This document shows, piece by piece, positions 7,054 to 13,940 of a DNA stretch of 15,686 bases. Both the position numbers and the translations under genes were made by a program. The notes under the pieces were generated by a model, which saw only the letters and a list, made by a program, of their open reading frames with translations, was not told the origin of the DNA and did no database searches. Numbering within the stretch: position 1 is the stretch's first letter; every line of letters begins with the position of its first letter. This DNA comes from JBIQLO01 sp044464175 (lineage in GTDB: Bacteria > Planctomycetota > Phycisphaerae > Tepidisphaerales > Tepidisphaeraceae): positions 1 to 15,686 of the forward strand of contig JBIQLO010000088.1 of NCBI GenBank assembly GCA_044464175.1, given 5' to 3'.

Positions 7054-8184
7054 TTATCGTCCCTCAAAAGCAGCGGAATGGGAAGCCGTAGCGCTCCACT
7101 GCCCGCCGATCCGGTGGATGACAATCCGCCCGGCCTCTTCCCCGGCGGCCGAAACAAAACGCTGGATCGGCTCGCCCATCGGCTCGTGCGACAGGCGGAA
7201 GGTACCATGGTGCATCGGCAGCACGTGCCGGGCCTGGGCGTGGCGGGTCATGGCCCAGGCCTGCTCCGGATTGGCGTGGGCGGCAATGTAGGGATCGTAC
7301 GCACCGATCCCGACCACCATCAGGTCCACCGGAGCCAGGTCGGCGAATCGCTCGGTATAGGCCGTGTCGGCGGCATAAAAGACGCGGCGGGTGGGCGTTT
7401 CCAGAAGATAGCTGTTGAATCCGCGGTGACGGTCGAAAAACGTGCGCGCCCCCCAATGGACCACCTCCTGCGCGGTGATGCGTAGGTCCCCCAGGGAAAA
7501 TGCCTGGTTCCACCCCAGTTCCTGCACCTGCCGATATCCCAAATCCCGGATCAGGTCGGCCGTTTGCGGGGCGGTGATAACCGGCGTGCGGCGATCCAGC
7601 CGGGCCAGCGTGGGCCGGTCCAGATGATCGAAATGGGCATGGGAAAGAAGAATCAGGTCAATGGGCGGCAACTGGCGGAGGGACAGGGCCGGGTGAATCA
7701 ACCGGCGCGGTCCCAGCGTCACCAGCCCGGCCCCCAGCCCGATGCGATGGGAAAAGACCGGATCGGTCAGGATGGTTCGCCCGCCAAGGCGAAGCAGGAT
7801 GGTGGCATGCCCAATCCACACTGCTGCCAGCTCGTGCCGTTTCCAGTCGCGCAGGTCCGGCCGAAGCGGGGCCGCCGGCGGTGGATAGAGGCCATCCAGC
7901 AGGCGCAGCGCACCCCGCCCCCGCCCCAGACGGTCGGCCAGCCGCAGGACCGCCAGCTCGCGCTTGGCCCAGTCCGCGGCATTCCGCCAGGAACGAGGCG
8001 AGGCCTTCAGCAGCGTCTGAGGCGACAAGGCTGCCTTCTCCAGCCGCTCGCCCGCCAGACCGGACACCTCGCCTGAGTCCTGAAAACGCCGCCGCTGCCC
8101 CGCTTCGTTTGCGCTGCCTGTTGATTCAGAGGCCATTGGAGACACGCGGGCGGGATGGAGGATTGAAGAACTTTGATACATCAT
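7054..8184 (-). CDS. Metallo-beta-lactamase-fold hydrolase (NAPE-PLD/UlaG-like)
   Basis: The 376-residue product is a metallo-beta-lactamase-fold hydrolase of the Lactamase_B_2 type. After a variable basic N-terminus (1-115) comes WIGHATILL (123-131) and ILTDPVF (138-144), typical of the NAPE-PLD/UlaG branch. The metal-binding HAHFDH is at 182-187, with His243 (HWGAR), Asp273 (AADTAY) and His325 or His326 (PMHHGTF) completing the two-metal site. AAHANPEQA (301-309) matches a conserved NAPE-PLD segment. A phosphodiesterase or lactonase on a lipid-like or phosphate-bearing substrate is plausible but unproven. There is no signal peptide, so it is cytoplasmic. It is the first gene of a unit with DUF4105 and ACT. 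The start is ambiguous: the paired ATG at 8184/8181 or the ATG at 8136 (MASESTG). The first leaves about 6 nt of leader behind the TATAAT at 8198-8203. Confidence 0.88.
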   Translation of the reverse strand: MMYQSSSILHPARVSPMASESTGSANEAGQRRRFQDSGEVSGLAGERLEKAALSPQTLLKASPRSWRNAADWAKRELAVLRLADRLGRGRGALRLLDGLYPPPAAPLRPDLRDWKRHELAAVWIGHATILLRLGGRTILTDPVFSHRIGLGAGLVTLGPRRLIHPALSLRQLPPIDLILLSHAHFDHLDRPTLARLDRRTPVITAPQTADLIRDLGYRQVQELGWNQAFSLGDLRITAQEVVHWGARTFFDRHRGFNSYLLETPTRRVFYAADTAYTERFADLAPVDLMVVGIGAYDPYIAAHANPEQAWAMTRHAQARHVLPMHHGTFRLSHEPMGEPIQRFVSAAGEEAGRIVIHRIGGQWSATASHSAAFEGR

Positions 8185-8197
8185 TCATCCAAAATCA

Positions 8198-8203
8198 ATT
8201 ATA
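8198..8203 (-). promoter_or_regulatory. Perfect -10 box upstream of the MBL-DUF4105-ACT unit
   Basis: The minus strand reads TATAAT at 8203-8198, 13 nt before the ATG at 8184. The hexamer 17 bp upstream (GTCGCC) matches the -35 consensus poorly. A transcript from here would have a leader of only a few nucleotides for the 8184 start. Confidence 0.4.
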
Positions 8204-8303
8204 GCGGCAGTTTGGGGTGAGGCGACTATGGGATTAGTCCCCCTGAAGGCCCACATGCCTCGCGCGCCTGCGGATGCGTAGGCGACGTGCTGGGTAGCCC
8301 ATT

Positions 8304-10823
8304 CTATGGTTTGGAGGGGGAAGTCTGCTTCCGCATCCATTCCGCCAGCACCTGGTAGTGATCGAAATGAATCTGATCCAGCCAGCGCCTACCCGTGGGG
8401 TCCAATTGCACGACGGACCGGTGCTCCTGCCAGCGGAGCAGGCCGCCGAAGCCCAGGCCGAGGACGAGGGCCATCGTCAGAACGATGGGGACGGCACCGT
8501 GGGGGCGGATCACTGGAGCCTTCGCCTGGTTAATGTGCCGTCCCCCTGCCAAGGCCCGCTTTCCTATCACCGCAACGGCCGCGATTAGGCAGCCGACCGC
8601 GGTCCATGCAAACAAAGGAGTGACGAATGCGATCAGGGGGTATGTTCCGTAAATGTACATGAAGATGGCCAAAAATATGATCCCCATGATCGCCATGGCG
8701 CTCAGTGCATCCAGCAGCATTGCGATAGCTTTCGTTTGGCCGCCTTCGGTCGGATCGGCGCGGAAGGGGCGTATCAACCAAAACAGGGCGTATGTCAGCA
8801 AGCCTCCCGCCAGACAATATCCCGAGCCTTTGAGAACGGAAAATGAAACTGGATGGCTGTCGCCCCTCTGAAACGATATGCGCCAAAGGATTTCATATGC
8901 GATGGTGGTGGCGGTGAATATCGCAATCCACAGCCACTCCCCCCACATGGGCTTGAGGCGCGCCAAGGAAATGCCCAATTCCTCCGCCCGCCGAGAAACT
9001 GCCCGATCTCCCAGACGGCGCAGGAGCATGAACATCGCGGCGGCAAAGAAGGCGTACTCCACCAGAATTCGGCTGACGGCCGTGTGCGGACCAAAGACGC
9101 CTGTGCCGTGAATGAGCCAAGCATAAAGTCCGTATTTTCTCGTGCCTGGAATCAGCCACCCGTACACCCCATAGAGCGCCGCGGGCACGAGGCATGCCCA
9201 GAACACCACAAATCCCAGTCGCCTCCAGCCGACGAAGATGAACATGGGACGATCCCCTTTTGCTTTTTCCAGAAGCCATGTTCCCCCGTGCCGCAACAGC
9301 CCCACGATCAGGAGCAACGCCACCAGCACCGCCACGGCCGCCTGATCCGATACCGCGTATTCCGCCCGCCGCTGCCATTGGGCGGCGGCACCGCCGATCA
9401 ACTTCGGATCAGTGTAATAGATGTGGCCATCGCTCGTGATCCTCCGCATCTTATCGAGGGTTTTCTGAATCTCTCCTCCGCTGGCCTCCGCCAGCCGATC
9501 CGCGAAATCTTTCTTGTTTCGCACCTGCTTGCGCGTCTGCTGGAAGAGGGGGGTATTATTCAAATACTGGTAGATGCCGGCCTGGTTCAAGGTCAAATAA
9601 TCATAGAGCTGATTCACAATTAAAAGATCAAACTGAGTCTCAGTGCGGGATGCCATGCGCAACGCCATGATCTTGCCCTCGGCCAGGAGAGCCAATCCCA
9701 CCTTCTCTTGACCTTGAGCGGCCAAGTCCACCGCATATATGCCAATGGCGTCGAATATTCCGCGGTACAATGACACCTGCGGCATCTCTATCTGATGTGC
9801 GAAAATACTCCTCTGGAATTCGTCGCATAGCCGCCCGGGTGGCGGCAACAAATTCAACCGGCGCTTGGCCAAATCAACGACGTGGCTATCCAGATACGGC
9901 TTGGCGGCCGCTTTGCGAAGTTCCCCCAACGCACGCTCGAACAATGGCGCATCCGTAATGGTCACACCTTGATTGAAGTCTATATGCACCTGCCTGCCCT
10001 TGTTGTCCTTAAATGACAATGCGGGCATCCCATGATGCTTGTCATATTTGGCATGGGCCGATGCACGGAACAAGACACCCGCTTTCATCAGATTGTAATA
10101 GCCATTATCCGGTTCGACTTTTTCTCCCTGGTTCATGATCGCCAAGACTTTTTTCAACGCCGGCCGATCCACCTGTGGAACGCCGATGGTTAAGTCGTGC
10201 CTCGCCAGGTAATAGGAATTGATCAGAGAAGGAGCCAAAGTCGTGGCATATGCCTGATAAAGCGGATCGTTCGGCCATCGCTCCACCAACGCCAGTGCTT
10301 TGTCCAACGATGGAGGCCCGCTTAAATGTTGAAATACAAACCGATCTGTCGGTGAAAGCCGGTTTATGAGCCGTTCCTGGGCAATCTGGGACACTTTTTT
10401 CAACGCCTTCGGAGGGACCGTCAGCGACGGCGACAAAACCAGCAGCATCGCCACTGATAGCACCGCCCCCCACGCCAGGCTGACGGCGATAACGGCGGCG
10501 GCCGGAGGGAGGATGGCGCGCATGGTCCACTTGGCGACCTGGCGGAGCCGGATGCGGCGGCGGTTGGCGGTGAAGAGCTGGTCGGAGAGGATGTCCGCAT
10601 CACCAAACGCCTTGACTGCCTGTTCAGCGGACTCTTGCTCCGTCGCGCCGGCGGCTTGGTACTCGGCCGCCGAATCTTCGAGGTGGGTAAGCAGTTCGTG
10701 GCGGACTTCCTGCTGGAGTTCGGGGTCGATGCGGAGGCGGTGCGTGGCTTGGTCCAGAAGGGTGTCGAAGAAGGCCATGGGGAGCTCCGGTTCGGTAGGT
10801 TGCTGGGAAAGGTTGTTTGCCAT
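8304..10823 (-). CDS. Large HAAS-type membrane protein partnered with PadR
   Basis: The 839-residue product begins with an alpha-helical domain (about 14-88: AFFDTLLDQATHRL, RHELLTHLEDSAAEY, AEQAVKAFGDADILSDQL). This is the HAAS/DUF1700-type domain that commonly accompanies PadR regulators. Transmembrane helix 1 is at about 104-130. A very long, mainly helical region with TPR-like stretches (about 131-490, e.g. PDNGYYNLMKAGVLFRA) should lie outside the cytoplasm. About eight helices follow (about 493-510, 535-556, 583-601, 629-647, 666-685, 704-724, 729-753, 776-796). AAAGG lies 6 nt before the ATG at 10823. padR is 97 bp upstream on the same strand. I cannot name the region 131-839; it shows no ABC permease (FtsX/MacB) signature, although similar N-terminal domains do occur on permeases. 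The part at about 9600-10400 is visibly richer in A/T than neighbouring genes. Confidence 0.85.
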   Translation of the reverse strand: MANNLSQQPTEPELPMAFFDTLLDQATHRLRIDPELQQEVRHELLTHLEDSAAEYQAAGATEQESAEQAVKAFGDADILSDQLFTANRRRIRLRQVAKWTMRAILPPAAAVIAVSLAWGAVLSVAMLLVLSPSLTVPPKALKKVSQIAQERLINRLSPTDRFVFQHLSGPPSLDKALALVERWPNDPLYQAYATTLAPSLINSYYLARHDLTIGVPQVDRPALKKVLAIMNQGEKVEPDNGYYNLMKAGVLFRASAHAKYDKHHGMPALSFKDNKGRQVHIDFNQGVTITDAPLFERALGELRKAAAKPYLDSHVVDLAKRRLNLLPPPGRLCDEFQRSIFAHQIEMPQVSLYRGIFDAIGIYAVDLAAQGQEKVGLALLAEGKIMALRMASRTETQFDLLIVNQLYDYLTLNQAGIYQYLNNTPLFQQTRKQVRNKKDFADRLAEASGGEIQKTLDKMRRITSDGHIYYTDPKLIGGAAAQWQRRAEYAVSDQAAVAVLVALLLIVGLLRHGGTWLLEKAKGDRPMFIFVGWRRLGFVVFWACLVPAALYGVYGWLIPGTRKYGLYAWLIHGTGVFGPHTAVSRILVEYAFFAAAMFMLLRRLGDRAVSRRAEELGISLARLKPMWGEWLWIAIFTATTIAYEILWRISFQRGDSHPVSFSVLKGSGYCLAGGLLTYALFWLIRPFRADPTEGGQTKAIAMLLDALSAMAIMGIIFLAIFMYIYGTYPLIAFVTPLFAWTAVGCLIAAVAVIGKRALAGGRHINQAKAPVIRPHGAVPIVLTMALVLGLGFGGLLRWQEHRSVVQLDPTGRRWLDQIHFDHYQVLAEWMRKQTSPSKP

Positions 10824-10850
10824 GGTGGACCTTTCGGCTGGGGACGCTTC

Positions 10851-10899
10851 CCCCTCACCCGCCCGCCATGCGGGCGGCCTCTCCCCCAGGGGAGAGGCG
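10851..10899. repeat. Double palindromic intergenic repeat between padR and the HAAS gene
   Basis: Two perfect inverted repeats sit back to back. CCGCCCGC-CAT-GCGGGCGG is at 10859-10877. GCCTCTCCCC-CA-GGGGAGAGGC is at 10877-10898. A CCCCTCACCC lead-in is at 10851-10860. This layout matches the CCCTCACCC...CCTCTCCC..GGGAGAGG class of palindromes found dispersed between genes in many GC-rich bacteria. In the padR-HAAS mRNA it would form two strong hairpins that could dampen or uncouple expression of the second gene. No U-run follows. Confidence 0.7.
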
Positions 10900-10920
10900 A
10901 TTCCGCCGAGAGCGTCGGCG

Positions 10921-11265
10921 CTAATAAGAGGCGGCAGCGCTCAGGACCGAGTTCACGGCGGTGGTGAAGGATTGCCATTCGGCGACGCGGCGGCGCAGCT
11001 CGGCCCGCCCGCCAGGGGTCAGGGCGTAGTATTTTCTCTGGCGGTCGGCCCCACCGGGGGCGGGCTGCCAGTGGGCCTTGACCCAGCCTTGGGTCTCCAG
11101 GCGGTGGAGGGCGGGATAGAGCGTCCCCTCCTTCCACTGAAGTTGGCCGTTGCTGCGGGCGTTGACGAGCTTGACCATCTCGTAGCCATACATGGGGCGC
11201 TCGTCCAGAAGGGAAAGAATGATCGGCATAATGCTGCCGCGAACTAGGTCCTGGGAAAAATCCAT
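10921..11265 (-). CDS. PadR-family transcriptional regulator
   Basis: The 114-residue product is a compact PadR repressor. Its N-terminal winged helix spans about 8-85. It reads LVRGSIMPIILSLLDERPMYGYEM (a typical PadR opening), the recognition region KEGTLYPALHRLETQGWV (45-62), and the wing with RKYYALTPGGRAEL (76-89). A short C-terminal helix ends the protein, as in subfamily-2 (about 110 residue) members. The start is secure: GGAGG lies 6 nt before the ATG at 11265. It is the first gene of a two-gene unit with the HAAS membrane protein, and its own promoter carries repeated motifs, suggesting autoregulation. PadR-HAAS pairing is a recurrent arrangement in which the membrane partner is thought to be the regulated output or signal partner. 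The inducer is unknown. Confidence 0.95.
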   Translation of the reverse strand: MDFSQDLVRGSIMPIILSLLDERPMYGYEMVKLVNARSNGQLQWKEGTLYPALHRLETQGWVKAHWQPAPGGADRQRKYYALTPGGRAELRRRVAEWQSFTTAVNSVLSAAASY

Positions 11266-11282
11266 GGTGGGCCTCCGGATTA

Positions 11283-11320
11283 CTATGTTTGTCTATGTAT
11301 AATACCTTGCCAAGCGAGGT
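11283..11320. promoter_or_regulatory. Operator-like repeats over the padR promoter
   Basis: Two motifs overlap the promoter. CTATGT occurs twice as a direct repeat (11283-11288 and 11293-11298), exactly 10 bp apart and so on one face of the helix, covering the transcription start. ACCTTGC-CAA-GCGAGGT (11304-11320) is a 7-3-7 inverted repeat with one mismatch that fills the spacer between -35 and -10. Either could be the site for PadR autorepression. The classical ATGT-N-ACAT PadR site is not present as such. Confidence 0.45.
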
Positions 11321-11326
11321 AGTCAA
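11299..11326 (-). promoter_or_regulatory. Sigma-70-type promoter of padR
   Basis: On the minus strand TTGACT (11326-11321) and TATTAT (11304-11299) each match 5 of 6 consensus bases with a 16-bp spacer. Transcription should start near 11292, giving a leader of about 25-30 nt that contains the GGAGG of padR. It is the best consensus promoter in the window. Confidence 0.7.
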
Positions 11327-11429
11327 GAATTTTTTTCTGTTGTTGGTTGCCGGCCATTGAGGGTGATGATGGATGGATGACAAGGCAGCGTTGTTTTAAT
11401 TGGGGATAGACGCAGGTACGCTTGCGTCC

Positions 11430-12542
11430 GTGTCAACGCCTGAAATTTCGATCATTATCCCCGCGCTGAATGAGGCCGAGAATTTGCCGCTGCTGGCCCA
11501 GCGCATCGCCGCGGCGCTGGAGGGCCGCGCCTATGAAATTCTGATCGTGGATGACGACAGCCGGGACGGGACGCCGGATGTCTGTGCGAAGCTGGCCGAG
11601 GGGTATCCGCTGCGGTTGATCGTGCGCCAGCGGCCCCGCCACGGGCTCAGCGGCGCGGTCCTGGAGGGGATGAAACAGGCGCGGGGGGAGTTTCTGGTGG
11701 TGATGGATGCGGACCTGCAGCACCCGCCGGAGCGGATTGGGGCGCTGGTGGCGCCGCTGGAGCGGGATGAGGCGGATTTCACGCTGGGCAGCCGCTACGT
11801 GCCCGGGGGCGAAACCGCCGAGGCCTGGTCGGTGGCGCGGCGGTTCAATTCGGCCGTCGCGACATGGCTGGCCCGCCCATTTTCCGGCAAGGTGCGCGAC
11901 CCGATGAGCGGTTTTTTTGCTTTGAAGCGGCGAACCTATGAACAGGCACAGCGCCTCACGCCCTTGGGATACAAGATCGGGCTGGAACTCATGTGCAAGT
12001 GCCGGATCTCCCGGCCCGTGGAGGTGCCGATCCATTTCGATCTGCGGCGAAAGGGAGAGTCGAAACTGACGCTCAAGCAGCAGTTCCGCTATCTCGAGCA
12101 TTTAAGCCGGCTATATGACTTCCAGTACCCCCGCGCCGCGCCGGTGGTAAAGTTCCTGATCGTGCTGGTCTTGTCGTGGTTGGCCGGGGCGGTGGTGTAT
12201 GGGGCGTTGCTGTGGAGCGGGGTCGGCCGGGTGCCGGCGGTGGGCTTGGCCTATCTGGCCGCCATCGGGGTGACGGCGGTGTTTCATGTGCGCTATGTGC
12301 GCACGCAGCGGGAGTTTTTGGTAAGTCGGCGGCCGTGGGCCGATTTCTGGCTGATTTCCCTGTGCGAATGGGGCGCCTGCTGGGCGGCGGCCGGCTGGCT
12401 GGGGTGGCGAATTCCGCACCACTGGGTTCCGGAATTGTTCATCGTGCCTTTCGCCTGTGCGACCGTGGTGCGGTATATTCTGCGCAAGGAACTTTTGAGC
12501 GACATTCGTGGCCTGCGAAACAGCCGGAAGACCGGCTCCTGA
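11430..12542 (+). CDS. GT2 glycosyltransferase fused to a GtrA-like membrane domain
   Basis: The 370-residue product has an N-terminal GT-A fold of the dolichol/polyprenol-phosphate mannosyltransferase type (about 5-225). It shows SIIIPALNEAENL (7-19), VDDDSRDGT (40-48), the metal-binding DAD in MDADLQHPPE (92-101), and RRKGESKL (206-213). A GtrA-like region with about four helices follows (about 239-260, 268-288, 303-323, 332-351). It probably transfers a hexose from a nucleotide sugar to a polyprenyl phosphate and helps move or organise the lipid-linked sugar at the inner membrane. I take the GTG at 11430 (MSTPEISIIIPALNE) over the TTG at 11400. No SD is seen; TACGCT lies 7 nt before the GTG. 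A 6-bp stem (11409-11414 with 11423-11428) also precedes it. truB follows after 27 bp. Confidence 0.9.
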   Translation: MSTPEISIIIPALNEAENLPLLAQRIAAALEGRAYEILIVDDDSRDGTPDVCAKLAEGYPLRLIVRQRPRHGLSGAVLEGMKQARGEFLVVMDADLQHPPERIGALVAPLERDEADFTLGSRYVPGGETAEAWSVARRFNSAVATWLARPFSGKVRDPMSGFFALKRRTYEQAQRLTPLGYKIGLELMCKCRISRPVEVPIHFDLRRKGESKLTLKQQFRYLEHLSRLYDFQYPRAAPVVKFLIVLVLSWLAGAVVYGALLWSGVGRVPAVGLAYLAAIGVTAVFHVRYVRTQREFLVSRRPWADFWLISLCEWGACWAAAGWLGWRIPHHWVPELFIVPFACATVVRYILRKELLSDIRGLRNSRKTGS

Positions 12543-12569
12543 GCACCCCGCGCCCAGTCCCCAGTACCC

Positions 12570-13301
12570 ATGCAACCCCTGACCGGCATTTTGAACTTGG
12601 ACAAGCCCGCGCATCTGAGCTCGGCCCGCGCGGTCGCGGCCGTCAAGCGACTGCTGCCGCGCGGCACGAAGGTGGGACATGCCGGGACCCTCGACCCATT
12701 CGCCACGGGGGTGCTTCTGGTCCTGGTCGGCAAGGCGACGAAGCTGTGCGAGCGGCTGATGGACGCGCCCAAGCGCTATGAGGCGACCCTCAAACTGGGC
12801 GCAACCACGGCCACGGATGATCCGGAATCGCCGGAAACGCCCTTTGCCGGGGCGCAAGAGGTGGACCGGGGCGAGATCGAAACTGCGTTGCGGGCCTTCA
12901 TCGGCGACATTCAGCAGCGCCCCCCCGCCTACAGCGCCCTGAAAGTCGGCGGCCGGCGGGCCTATCAACTGGCCCGGCGCGGCGATGCCGTGGAATTGCC
13001 CCCCCGCCCGGTGCGCATTTACCGGATCGATCTACTGGCGTACGAATGGCCGGTCTTGCGCCTGCGCATCGACTGCGGACGCGGCACCTACATCCGGTCG
13101 CTGGCGCGGGATTTGGGCCAGGTGCTGCGGTGCGGGGCCTATCTTACCGCCCTGTGCCGCCAGCGCGTCGGCGATTTTGACGTCGCCTCGGCCGCGACGC
13201 TGGCGGACCTCACGCCGGAACGGCTGCCGGATCAATTAGCGCCAGATATTCCGCATTCCCCTTCGTCCCCAGGATCGGACTCTCAATCAGGCTATGAATG
13301 A
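12570..13301 (+). CDS. truB: tRNA pseudouridine(55) synthase TruB
   Basis: TruB isomerises U55 in the T-loop of most tRNAs to pseudouridine. The 243-residue product has the family opening GILNLDKPAHLSS (6-18) and the catalytic motif GHAGTLDPFATG (36-47) with nucleophile Asp42. It also has the KRYEATLKLG strand (68-77), RPPAYSALKVGGRRAY (about 117-132) and the RGTYIRSLARDLG motif (about 172-184). It is at the short end for TruB and appears to lack a clear PUA domain. Its last 31 codons, including a Ser/Pro-rich tail, overlap the convergent methyltransferase gene by 92 bp. The start is the ATG at 12570, with no SD, 27 bp after the glycosyltransferase and probably co-transcribed with it. Confidence 0.95.
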   Translation: MQPLTGILNLDKPAHLSSARAVAAVKRLLPRGTKVGHAGTLDPFATGVLLVLVGKATKLCERLMDAPKRYEATLKLGATTATDDPESPETPFAGAQEVDRGEIETALRAFIGDIQQRPPAYSALKVGGRRAYQLARRGDAVELPPRPVRIYRIDLLAYEWPVLRLRIDCGRGTYIRSLARDLGQVLRCGAYLTALCRQRVGDFDVASAATLADLTPERLPDQLAPDIPHSPSSPGSDSQSGYE

Positions 13302-13767
13302 CGCCCCCGGCGGCCGCGATGTCACCCCGCACCCTCTCCAACACCTCCGGCAACGCCTCCGGCGGCAAAATGCCCTTCTGAAGCCGCGCGCGGTCGGCCT
13401 CGTAGTGGGGTTTAATCAGGCTAATGATGCGCCCGGTCGGCTTGAGCAGGCGCAGGCCGGCCGGAAGAATATGTTTCTGGCGCGTCCACGCCACGTCGAT
13501 GGTGACCCAGTCCACCGGCTCAGGCAGCGTCACGTGCATGGCGTTGGTGCGCTCCATCGCCACGACGCGCGGGTCCTTGCGCAGCTTGTATTCCAACGCC
13601 CCGTAGCCGGTATCCACGGCATAGACCCGACACGCCCCGCGCTGGAGCAGGCAATCCACGAAACCGCCCACATTGCACCCCAGGTCCGCGCAGACGCTCC
13701 CGGCCACATCCAGGGCGAATTGCACAAGGGCATGCTCAAGCTTCAGGCCGGCGCGGGAGACGAACAT
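13210..13767 (-). CDS. TlyA-like FtsJ-fold rRNA methyltransferase lacking the S4 domain
   Basis: The 185-residue product aligns by eye with the catalytic half of TlyA, a 2'-O-methyltransferase of 16S and 23S rRNA. It shows SRAGLKLEHAL (4-14), the SAM loop DLGCNVGGF (28-36), CLLQRGACRVYAVDTGYG (39-56), DPRVVAMERTN (65-75), SLIKPHYEA (116-124) and KGNAEYLAL (169-177). The FtsJ-type tetrad appears intact as Lys9, Asp91, Lys119 and Glu173. TlyA normally carries an N-terminal S4 RNA-binding domain of about 60 residues; here the protein begins exactly where that domain would end. The open frame extends to 13884, but that stretch does not look like S4. I choose the ATG at 13767, which has TATCCT 6 nt upstream and no SD. 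Substrate is uncertain because S4 is missing. The 3' end overlaps truB. Confidence 0.85.
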   Translation of the reverse strand: MFVSRAGLKLEHALVQFALDVAGSVCADLGCNVGGFVDCLLQRGACRVYAVDTGYGALEYKLRKDPRVVAMERTNAMHVTLPEPVDWVTIDVAWTRQKHILPAGLRLLKPTGRIISLIKPHYEADRARLQKGILPPEALPEVLERVRGDIAAAGGVIHSLIESPILGTKGNAEYLALIDPAAVPA

Positions 13768-13773
13768 GCGCGA

Positions 13774-13779
13774 AGGATA
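13774..13779 (-). promoter_or_regulatory. Candidate -10 box close to the TlyA-like start
   Basis: The minus strand reads TATCCT here, 6 nt before the ATG at 13767, with no SD between. The -35 region is weak. A start site at the ATG would make the mRNA leaderless. Weak evidence alone, but it fits the pattern at 4152, 13927 and 2408. Confidence 0.25.
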
Positions 13780-13903
13780 AGAGGGAATCGACGGCGACGG
13801 AAGGGATCGAGCATGGAATATATGGCGATTTGAAGATACGAAGCTCAAAGCGGCGCGAGTTTCGCCCGCCGCTTCAGGGTTCACCTCTTCATGTTTCCCG
13901 CCT

Positions 13904-13932
13904 TTGCCTTTTAGCCCCCCCCTGCTTAGATT
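13904..13932 (+). promoter_or_regulatory. Candidate promoter for the SGNH-haemoglobin pair, predicting a leaderless start
   Basis: TTGCCT (13904-13909), a 17-bp spacer and TAGATT (13927-13932) lie so that the ATG at 13941 begins 8 nt after the -10 box. This is nearly identical in sequence and spacing to the element at 4129-4157. No SD is present. Confidence 0.45.
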
Positions 13933-13940
13933 ATCCCCTC

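Noticed and set aside
8265..8284. Hairpin downstream of the HAAS gene as a terminator
   Set aside because: The stem is only 5 bp before a mismatch on the coding strand, and no U-run follows.
11395..11400. TTTAAT as the -10 box of the GT2 gene
   Set aside because: It matches 5 of 6 bases but has no -35 partner at 16-18 bp, and the padR control region is close by; not listed as a promoter.
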